The position numbers and the translations under genes are program-made. The notes below the pieces were generated by a model, which was not told the origin of the DNA, did no database searches, and was given only the letters and a program-made list of their open reading frames with translations. 14,657 nucleotides of DNA from an uncultured Eubacteriales bacterium (lineage in GTDB: Bacteria > Bacillota > Clostridia > Lachnospirales > Bianqueaceae). Positions within the stretch are counted from its first letter, which is position 1. Every line of letters begins with the position of its first letter. The stretch spans positions 1 to 14,657 of the forward strand of contig CACZPA010000083.1 of assembly GCA_902782895.1 (NCBI GenBank). The letters are read 5' to 3'. This document shows, piece after piece, positions 6,743-12,793 of the stretch.

Positions 6743-6771
6743 TTGTTCTTTTGACAGAGATATGCTATAAT
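6743..6771 (+). promoter_or_regulatory. Promoter of the plsC-tilS-ftsH-dusB unit
   Basis: TTGTTC (6743-6748), a 17-bp spacer ending in TGC, and a perfect TATAAT (6766-6771) form an extended -10 promoter with a weak -35. This is the kind that often depends on an activator. Transcription should begin near 6778, about 40 nt before plsC. Confidence 0.7.
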
Positions 6772-6817
6772 TGTTTTGTGAACAAAGCGTTTTACAGTAT
6801 ATCCGGAGGTAATCGAT

Positions 6818-7549
6818 ATGCTTAGAGCATTACATACACTATTTGTTTTTATCTGGCTGATGATCAAGCATCATCCGCTGTATCTGCGGCTTAAGAAGGC
6901 CGCACCGGAAGAGCGCATGGAGAAGAGCATGCAGGCTGTTGTCAGTGTCGGTCAGCAGACGATCGCGACAACGGGCTCCAGAGTTATCTATCACGGTGTG
7001 GAGAATCTGCCGGAAGAGCCGGCCTATATCGTTGCCAATCACCAGAGCGTTTTTGACGTATTCGTGCTGCTGGCCGAGATGGACAGAACCTCTGCTTTTA
7101 TCGCGAAAGATTCGCTTGGCAAGGTTCCGCTGCTGCATCTCTGGCTGGAGTCTATCGGCTGTCTGTATCTGGATCGGGAAGACGCGAGACAGGCCGTCAA
7201 GGTCATGCGGCAGGCCGCGAATCAGATGAAGGATTATCAGATGAATATGATTGTCTTTCCGGAAGGCACAAAAAGCAAAGGCGGCCCGATGCATCCCTTC
7301 AAAAAGGGCAGCCTGAAGCCGGCTTTTATGGCGAAGGTGCCGATCGTGCCGGTCTATATTGACGGAACGGCGGGGATCTATGAGGGGAACAAAGGCTTGT
7401 GCGTAAAACCGACTGAGGTGCATGTTTATTTCGGCGAGCCGATTCCGACAAAAGATCTGGACCGCAGCGGTGAAAACGAACTGTCGGAGCGGATCGGCGA
7501 GATCATTACTTCACTGAAGAAGCCGGACGGCGAGGTTAAGAAGGCGTAA
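6818..7549 (+). CDS. plsC: 1-acyl-sn-glycerol-3-phosphate acyltransferase
   Basis: Transfers an acyl chain to lysophosphatidic acid to give phosphatidic acid, the common precursor of membrane phospholipids, at the inner face of the membrane. It has 243 residues. One hydrophobic segment at about 5-17 could anchor it. Acyltransferase block I is NHQSVFD (74-80, catalytic H75 and D80 in the HX4D arrangement), and block III is FPEGTKSKGG (147-156). VPIVPVYIDGTAG at about 174-186 is the block IV region. The start is firm, with CCGGAGG 8-9 nt upstream of the ATG. It is the first gene after an extended -10 promoter with upstream repeats and reads into tilS with no terminator. Other lysophospholipid acyltransferases share these motifs, so substrate choice is inferred. 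Confidence 0.93.
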   Translation: MLRALHTLFVFIWLMIKHHPLYLRLKKAAPEERMEKSMQAVVSVGQQTIATTGSRVIYHGVENLPEEPAYIVANHQSVFDVFVLLAEMDRTSAFIAKDSLGKVPLLHLWLESIGCLYLDREDARQAVKVMRQAANQMKDYQMNMIVFPEGTKSKGGPMHPFKKGSLKPAFMAKVPIVPVYIDGTAGIYEGNKGLCVKPTEVHVYFGEPIPTKDLDRSGENELSERIGEIITSLKKPDGEVKKA

Positions 7550-7576
7550 AAAGCATCAAAGGCATAGAAGGCGTAA
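7541..7576 (+). repeat. Four tandem 9-bp units at the end of plsC
   Basis: AAGGCGTAA / AAAGCATCA / AAGGCATAG / AAGGCGTAA run without gaps. The first contains the plsC stop codon and the fourth is identical to the first. Because the unit is 9 bp, every copy keeps the frame, giving three stops in series in the plsC frame. Confidence 0.6.
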
Positions 7577-7590
7577 AAGAGGGACAGTAT

Positions 7591-9057
7591 TTGACGACAC
7601 TTTCGAATCTGGTCAGGAATGCGATGGACAGATGCGGGATCAGCCGGCAGGATCCCTTTGTGGCCGGCTTTTCCGGCGGCCGGGATTCCGTATGTCTGGT
7701 TCATCTTCTGAATAAGCTGGGTTATACCGGAATGCAGGCGGTCTATGTACATCATGGACTGCGCGGCGAGGCAGACGGTGAGGCTGAATGGACTCACCGT
7801 TTTTGTGATGAATATGGGATCGGATATCGGTGTGTGAGAATTGATACGCAGACTTTTGCTAAAGAGAAAGGGATGTCTACCGAAGAAGCGGCCCGTACGC
7901 TGCGCTATCAGGCGCTGGCGGATGCGGCAGGGGAGAACGGAGTAATCGTGACGGCGCATCACGCGGAGGATCAGGCAGAGACGGTTCTGCTCCATCTGAT
8001 GCGGGGTAGCGGCCTGACGGGGCTAACCGGAATGCGGGAATGTGCTGCATATGGGACGGATGCCGTGGCCGCGGGCGAACCTGCTGCGGGAAGTCAGGCT
8101 GCGGGCGGTCAAGCTGCTTACCGCATTGTCCGGCCGCTGCTGCAAGCTGACAGGGGACAGATCGAAGAGTACCTGCGAGAGAATGATCTTTCCTGGCAGG
8201 AGGATGCTTCCAATCAGGATACAGGCTATACGCGCAACTGGATTCGCCACAGACTGCTTCCTCTGATGCGGGAGCAGAATCCGGCCATTACGGCGGCTCT
8301 GTGCAGGACAGCGGAGCTCTTGCAGACGGATGAGGACTTCTTAAGAGAAAAAACAGAGCGGGCCTATCAGACGGCCCGTGACAGTGGAGCAATCCGGACA
8401 GAAGCCCTGCGGGGCCTGCCGGAAGCGATCCGGCGCCGCGTACTGCGGCTTTTTGTCGAGGAAACATGCGGTCTGCATGATGTCGCGGAAGTGCACATCC
8501 GACAGCTGGAAGCGTTGTGCGAAGCGGAGACGGGGACGGAGACGATGTTCCCCGGAGGAATTGTTTTCCGTAAGGAGTACGGGAAGATCCTGGTCTTGGA
8601 CGACAAGCTGAGCGGTCAGACCGATACATTATTTGAGACAGATTCAGGTGCAGTCGAGATGGAACTGATTGTGGACGGAAACTGGCATCCGGCGGATGCG
8701 TATGAGTACCGCGCGGAATACGTGGACCCGGGCGCTTTTTCACCGGGGCAAATTCCGGATATGCCCTATACAAAATGGCTGAACTGTGATAAACTGAAAA
8801 ATCAGCTTATGATCCGTACGAGACGGCCGGGCGACCGGATCGCGCTGCAGGGCGGACATAAGAAACTGCAGGATGTGCTGGTTGACGCGAAGATCCCGGA
8901 AAGAGAGCGGGACAGGATCCTTCTTGTGGCGGACGGTCGGGATATTCTCTGGATCGTCGGGGGACGGATCAGTGCGGACAGCTATGTCAGACCGGATACA
9001 GTCCGGATTCTGCAGATGGAATGCCGGAAACGGCAGGAGGAGGTAGTGAAGAATTGA
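7591..9057 (+). CDS. tilS: tRNA(Ile)-lysidine synthetase
   Basis: Converts the wobble C34 of the tRNA-Ile CAU anticodon to lysidine using lysine and ATP. This makes the tRNA read AUA and accept isoleucine, and the enzyme is essential in most bacteria. It has 488 residues, full length for the Firmicute form. The PP-loop is SGGRDS (28-33), and HHAEDQAETVLLHLMRGSG (about 123-141) and DASNQDTGYTRNWIRH (about 205-220) are family blocks. The C-terminal TilS domain includes TRRPGDRI and GHKKLQDVL. I chose TTG at 7591, with GAGGG about 8 nt upstream, because it leaves the usual N-terminal length before the PP-loop. ATG 7624 is a weaker alternative. An Ala/Gly-rich insert (about 151-176) sits where relatives have a short link. 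The stop overlaps the ftsH start. Confidence 0.95.
   Translation: MTTLSNLVRNAMDRCGISRQDPFVAGFSGGRDSVCLVHLLNKLGYTGMQAVYVHHGLRGEADGEAEWTHRFCDEYGIGYRCVRIDTQTFAKEKGMSTEEAARTLRYQALADAAGENGVIVTAHHAEDQAETVLLHLMRGSGLTGLTGMRECAAYGTDAVAAGEPAAGSQAAGGQAAYRIVRPLLQADRGQIEEYLRENDLSWQEDASNQDTGYTRNWIRHRLLPLMREQNPAITAALCRTAELLQTDEDFLREKTERAYQTARDSGAIRTEALRGLPEAIRRRVLRLFVEETCGLHDVAEVHIRQLEALCEAETGTETMFPGGIVFRKEYGKILVLDDKLSGQTDTLFETDSGAVEMELIVDGNWHPADAYEYRAEYVDPGAFSPGQIPDMPYTKWLNCDKLKNQLMIRTRRPGDRIALQGGHKKLQDVLVDAKIPERERDRILLVADGRDILWIVGGRISADSYVRPDTVRILQMECRKRQEEVVKN
8083..8117 (+). repeat. 15-bp tandem repeat coding an Ala/Gly insert in tilS
   Basis: Two 15-bp units, GCTGCGGGAAGTCAG (8083-8097) and GCTGCGGGCGGTCAA (8098-8112), plus a partial third (8113-8117), encode AAGSQAAGGQAA. 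Being a multiple of three, the repeat changes only the insert length. It lies between the GLTGLTGM block and the RIVRPLL block. Confidence 0.6.
9035..9056 (+). promoter_or_regulatory. Ribosome site that fixes the TTG start of ftsH
   Basis: AGGAGGAGGT (9035-9044) lies 9 nt before TTG (9054-9056), which overlaps the tilS stop as ATTGA. The in-frame ATG at 9021 lies upstream of this site and has no ribosome site of its own, so TTG is preferred. Confidence 0.75.
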
Positions 9058-10898
9058 GTGACCCCAGAAGAAGCAGCAATACACGCGGCATTATCGTATA
9101 TATCCTGTTTATCGCCGCAATGCTCGTGATTCTGATATCGGTAATGCGTTCCCTGTCCAATCCGCAGGTATGGCTGTCGGATCAGGAGACGGTTAAGCTG
9201 CTTGAAGAGAATAAGGTCAAGAATATACGGATTACGCCGATCCGGTCCGGTGACGCGACTTCCGGACAGGCGGTTCTGACGGTCGAGGATGATTCCGTGA
9301 CGCTGGTCAGATATTATTTTGTGTCCGACGTCGCGAAATTCCGCAAGGACATGCTAGAGGACTATCCTAAGGTCGAAGTCGCGGTAAGTCCGCTGCAGGA
9401 AGAGGCCACATGGGTCAAGGTCTTGCCGTATATAGCGCTGATTATCCTCGTGTTCGGCTTTGTCTTCCTGATGATGGCACAGGCCAACGCCAACGGAGGC
9501 AACAACCGGATGATGAATTTCGGCCGCAGCCAGGCGACGCTTGCCGACAAGGAACATCCGATCAAATTCAAGGACGTGGCGGGCTGCCAGGAGGAGAAAA
9601 AAGAACTGCAGGAGCTGGTTGAATTCCTGAAGAATCCGGCCCGTTTCTCCGAGATGGGCGCGCGGATCCCCAAAGGCGTTCTGCTGATCGGCCCTCCGGG
9701 AACCGGTAAAACCTATCTGGCGCGCGCGGTCGCGGGAGAGGCCGGCGTTCCGTTCCTGACGATCTCCGGTTCGGATTTCGTCGAGATGTTTGTCGGCGTG
9801 GGAGCGTCCCGTGTCCGTGATCTTTTCGATCAGGCGAAGAGACGCGTTCCGTGTATCGTTTTTATCGACGAGATCGACGCGGTCGGAAGACAGCGCGGCA
9901 CAGGTCTCGGCGGCGGACACGATGAGAGAGAACAGACGCTGAACCAGCTGCTGGTCGAGATGGACGGCTTTACCGTGAATCAGGGCGTTATCGTGATGGC
10001 GGCCACGAACCGTGTCGATATCCTGGATCCGGCGCTGCTGCGCCCGGGACGTTTTGACAGGCAGATCGTTGTCAACCGGCCCGATGTGGAGGGCAGACGC
10101 GAAGTCCTCGAGATCTACGCCAAGGGCAAACCGCTCTCGAGCGATGTGGACCTTGACCGGATCGCGCGTATCACGGCAGGCTTTACACCGGCCGATCTGG
10201 AGAATCTGATGAATGAGGCGGCGATCCTTGCCGCCCGCAATAAAGAAAGCTATATTACCATGGAGGACGTACAGGCCTCGCTCATTCGTGTCGGAATCGG
10301 TACGGAGAAGAAGAGCCGCCGTATCTCCGACAAAGAGAAGCGTGTGACGGCGTATCATGAGGTCGGTCACGCGATCCTGCATCATCTGCTGCCGGAGCTC
10401 GACGAAGTGCACGCGATTTCGATCATTCCGACCGGACTGGCGGGCGGTTATACGATGTCAGTGCCGGAAGAGGACCGCATGTATCAGAGCAAATCTGAGC
10501 TGAAAGCGGAGATGATCGGGCTGCTGGGCGGCCGCGCCGCGGAGGAGATCATCCTCGAGGATATCACGACCGGAGCTTCCAACGATCTGCATCGCGTCAG
10601 CGAGATCGCGCGCGCGATGGTGACGCAGTTCGGTATGAGTGATACACTTGGACCGCTGGAATTCGGAGAGCATCACGAAGAGGTCTTCCTCGGCAGAGAG
10701 ATCGGACATACGCGCAATTACGGCGAAAAGACGGCTGAAGTCATCGACCGCGAAGTCAAGGGACTGGTGGATGAGGCATACGGCAAAGCCCGCGAGATTC
10801 TCGGACAGAATGAGAAGATCCTGCACACCGGCGCTCAGCTTCTGATCGAAAAGGAAAAAATCACCGGCGAGGAATTCACCGCGCTATTTGAGGAATAA
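9054..10898 (+). CDS. ftsH: ATP-dependent membrane zinc metalloprotease FtsH
   Basis: A hexameric AAA protease in the inner membrane that degrades misassembled membrane proteins and short-lived regulators. From the TTG start it has 614 residues. There are two membrane segments (about 13-30 and 124-141) flanking an extracytoplasmic domain. The AAA module has Walker A GPPGTGKT (213-220), pore motif FVGVG (246-250), Walker B IVFIDEID (268-275) and the second region of homology (about 313-336, with ATNR and RPGRFDR). The protease site is HEVGH (435-439), with D511 in SNDL the expected third zinc ligand. All catalytic residues are present and the length is normal. It overlaps tilS by 4 nt. No hpt lies between tilS and ftsH, unlike the common Firmicute order. 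The downstream small gene starts one base after its stop. Confidence 0.97.
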   Translation: MSDPRRSSNTRGIIVYILFIAAMLVILISVMRSLSNPQVWLSDQETVKLLEENKVKNIRITPIRSGDATSGQAVLTVEDDSVTLVRYYFVSDVAKFRKDMLEDYPKVEVAVSPLQEEATWVKVLPYIALIILVFGFVFLMMAQANANGGNNRMMNFGRSQATLADKEHPIKFKDVAGCQEEKKELQELVEFLKNPARFSEMGARIPKGVLLIGPPGTGKTYLARAVAGEAGVPFLTISGSDFVEMFVGVGASRVRDLFDQAKRRVPCIVFIDEIDAVGRQRGTGLGGGHDEREQTLNQLLVEMDGFTVNQGVIVMAATNRVDILDPALLRPGRFDRQIVVNRPDVEGRREVLEIYAKGKPLSSDVDLDRIARITAGFTPADLENLMNEAAILAARNKESYITMEDVQASLIRVGIGTEKKSRRISDKEKRVTAYHEVGHAILHHLLPELDEVHAISIIPTGLAGGYTMSVPEEDRMYQSKSELKAEMIGLLGGRAAEEIILEDITTGASNDLHRVSEIARAMVTQFGMSDTLGPLEFGEHHEEVFLGREIGHTRNYGEKTAEVIDREVKGLVDEAYGKAREILGQNEKILHTGAQLLIEKEKITGEEFTALFEE

Positions 10899-10899
10899 G

Positions 10900-11268
10900 A
10901 TGATTGTATCAACAGAATCGGTATCGGATCCTGCCGGACGCGTAGTGCTTGCGGCAGCGAGCCAGTATACGAACAAGTTTTTTTTCAACGAGACGCTTGG
11001 CCCGATCCCGGATGAGGTCCGCAAGGAAATCGCGGTACTGCTGATCTGGGCCACGGAAGAATCGGGCGGCATGACCATCATGGGATTTGAAGGGGACGGA
11101 TCGGTGTACCTGGCCAGCACGGCGGAAGAAGGAGATCTCGGATATGATGAGATTTCCGCGGGGCTGACGATCCGCGAGATCGAGCGCGAGCACGCCGATC
11201 TGATCGAAGAGCTGGAACAGTGGTACAGCGAAATCGTGCGCAAGAAAGACAGGCGCAAGGATTCATGA
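10900..11268 (+). CDS. Small conserved-looking protein (DUF6145-like), function unknown
   Basis: A 122-residue acidic protein with no signal peptide or membrane segment. The middle reads as beta strands (MTIMGFEGDGSVYLAS, about 57-72). It is followed by an acidic turn (EEGDLGYDEI) and a charged C-terminal helix, roughly 88-115, that could be a coiled coil. From memory it resembles DUF6145, a family I associate with Lachnospiraceae, but I could not check this. No function is known to me. ATG 10900 is chosen over TTG 10888 because GAGGA ends 5 nt before it. It begins one base after the ftsH stop, and its stop overlaps the dusB start as ATGA, so translation is probably coupled on both sides. The setting suggests a role tied to tRNA modification or ftsH, which is inference. 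Confidence 0.82.
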   Translation: MIVSTESVSDPAGRVVLAAASQYTNKFFFNETLGPIPDEVRKEIAVLLIWATEESGGMTIMGFEGDGSVYLASTAEEGDLGYDEISAGLTIREIEREHADLIEELEQWYSEIVRKKDRRKDS

Positions 11269-12233
11269 GGGTCGGAAACGTTGATGTTGGCAGTGGCGTC
11301 TATCTGGCGCCGATGGCCGGCTATACGGATAAAAGCTTCCGACTGATCTGCCGAAGGATGGGCTGTGACGCGACGGTGACGGAGATGGTCAGCGCGAAGG
11401 CTCTGACCTATCATAACGACCGCACGCTCCAGTATCTGGAGGCCGATCCGGAGGAATATCCCGTATTTGTACAGCTTTTCGGCTCGGAGCCGGACGTGAT
11501 CGCGGAAGGCGCGAGGATCGTCCTGAATCATGACCGGTTGGGACATTTTGCCGGCATCGATCTGAATATGGGCTGCCCGGCGCCTAAGGTCTTCCGCAAT
11601 CACGAAGGATCGTCCCTGCTGGAGGATCCGGACCTGATTTACCGCATTGTGAAAGCTGTCGCGGACGCGGTTCCGGTACCGGTAACCGTGAAGATCCGTA
11701 AAGGTGTCCATGGGGAGAATCTGGCAGTGCAGGCGGCGCTTGCCGCGCAGGAAGGCGGAGCTTCCGCGATCGCTGTACATGGCAGGATGGCAGCACAGAT
11801 GTACCACGGCAAGGCGGATTGGAACGTGATCCGCGAAGTTGTGGAAGCTGTGCGGATCCCCGTGATCGGCAACGGGGACATTACCTGTGCCGCGGACGCT
11901 GTCGCGATGCGCGAGCAGACGGGATGTGCCGGAATCATGGTCGGAAGAGCGGCACGAGGGAATCCGTGGATTTTCCGCGAGATTCAGGCTGCATTGCGGG
12001 GAGAGGAGATTCCTGTGCCGCCGGATATCCGCGAGCGCTGTGAGATGATTCTGCAGCAGAGCCGGATGACCGTCGCGCAGAAGGGCGAGTATACGGGCAT
12101 GCGGGAAATGCGCGCGCATATGGCGTATTATGTCAGGGGATTGCGCGGTTCCAGCGCGGTCCGTTCGCAGATGCAGCAGATTTCCACGATCGCGGAGCTT
12201 GAAGAATTGCTGAAAGGTTTGACAATCGGCTAA
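11265..12233 (+). CDS. dusB: tRNA dihydrouridine synthase, DusB type
   Basis: A flavin (FMN) enzyme that reduces uridines to dihydrouridine in the tRNA D-loop region using NADPH. It has 322 residues with a TIM barrel followed by a helical tRNA-binding tail. Visible blocks are APMAGYTDKSFR (15-26), NMGCPAPKV (101-109, catalytic C104), VHGRMAAQMYHGKADW (about 173-188), GNGDI (FMN phosphate site) and GIMVGRAARGNPWIF. The ATG at 11265 overlaps the upstream stop (ATGA) with AAGGA just upstream, and the protein then begins MRVGNVDVGSGVYLAPMAG, the usual family start. The order dusB-greA-lysS is common in Clostridia, from memory. Its last codons contain the promoter of greA. Confidence 0.95.
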   Translation: MRVGNVDVGSGVYLAPMAGYTDKSFRLICRRMGCDATVTEMVSAKALTYHNDRTLQYLEADPEEYPVFVQLFGSEPDVIAEGARIVLNHDRLGHFAGIDLNMGCPAPKVFRNHEGSSLLEDPDLIYRIVKAVADAVPVPVTVKIRKGVHGENLAVQAALAAQEGGASAIAVHGRMAAQMYHGKADWNVIREVVEAVRIPVIGNGDITCAADAVAMREQTGCAGIMVGRAARGNPWIFREIQAALRGEEIPVPPDIRERCEMILQQSRMTVAQKGEYTGMREMRAHMAYYVRGLRGSSAVRSQMQQISTIAELEELLKGLTIG

Positions 12234-12247
12234 AGCCGTTATATAAT
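12219..12247 (+). promoter_or_regulatory. Consensus promoter of greA-lysS inside the end of dusB
   Basis: TTGACA (12219-12224), exactly 17 bp, TATAAT (12242-12247): a perfect sigma-A/sigma-70 consensus. The -35 lies in the last dusB codons, and the dusB stop TAA (12231-12233) is in the spacer. The spacer also holds the dyad CGGCT-AA-AGCCG (12227-12238). Transcription should begin near 12254. Confidence 0.9.
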
Positions 12248-12309
12248 GAAGAGTCCTAAAACACGGAACATTTAACCGTTGTTTGGAAAGAAGAGAAAGG
12301 GAGATCTCA

Positions 12310-12780
12310 ATGGATAAGGAAATTTTGACACAGGAAGGCAAAGACCGTCTGGAAGAGGAACTGACCGAGCTTAAGACTATCGCGAGAAAAGAAGTCGCGC
12401 AGCAGATCAAGGAAGCGCGGGCTATGGGAGATCTTTCCGAAAACGCGGAATATCATGCAGCTAAGGACCGTCAGGGCGAGATCGAGAACCGTATCAATGA
12501 AATCGAGGCGATCCTCCGCAATGCCGAAGTCATCGATGAGGACAGCAGCATGGAGGGCCGTGTTTCCCTTGGCAATACGGTTACGGTTTACGATGAGGAG
12601 ATGGAGGAAGAGATCAGTTATAAGATCGTAGGATCCACAGAAGCGGATCCCGGCAAGGACTGGATCTCTAACGAATCACCGGTCGGCGCGGCTCTGCTGG
12701 GAGCAGAGGAAGGCGACACCGTTACAGTTGAGGCTCCGGGAGGAGAATTCGAGCTCAAGGTCCTGCATATCGAACAGTAA
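12310..12780 (+). CDS. greA: Transcription elongation factor GreA
   Basis: Binds the secondary channel of RNA polymerase and stimulates cleavage of backtracked RNA, rescuing stalled complexes. It has 156 residues, the usual length. The N-terminal coiled coil (about 1-75) has the tip GDLSENAEYH, with D41 and E44 at the acidic positions that hold the catalytic Mg. The C-terminal FKBP-like domain follows (about 85-156), with ISNESPVGAALLG near 122-134. ATG 12310 is preceded by AGGGAGA about 7 nt away and gives the typical N-terminus. It has its own perfect-consensus promoter, so it can be expressed apart from the upstream genes. The lysS ribosome site overlaps its stop codon. Confidence 0.97.
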   Translation: MDKEILTQEGKDRLEEELTELKTIARKEVAQQIKEARAMGDLSENAEYHAAKDRQGEIENRINEIEAILRNAEVIDEDSSMEGRVSLGNTVTVYDEEMEEEISYKIVGSTEADPGKDWISNESPVGAALLGAEEGDTVTVEAPGGEFELKVLHIEQ

Positions 12781-12793
12781 GGAGTCCATACGG

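Noticed and set aside
6751..6771. TTGACA with TATAAT upstream of plsC as a promoter pair
   Set aside because: The spacing is only 9 bp, too short for polymerase. TTGTTC at 17 bp with an extended -10 fits better.
9021..9053. Upstream ATG for ftsH
   Set aside because: It has no ribosome site. The strong AGGAGGAGGT at 9035-9044 lies downstream of it and serves TTG 9054.
11220..11264. Upstream start for dusB at 11220
   Set aside because: It would add 15 residues lying inside the upstream gene. ATG 11265 has the ATGA overlap and the usual family N-terminus.
12283..12309. Upstream TTG for greA
   Set aside because: ATG 12310 has the ribosome site and places the acidic tip residues at the standard positions 41 and 44.
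10884..12410. A 508-codon open frame on the minus strand across dusB
   Set aside because: It lies fully opposite dusB and its neighbours, which have clear family motifs. The sense genes rarely use TTA, CTA or TCA codons, so the antisense strand stays open by composition.
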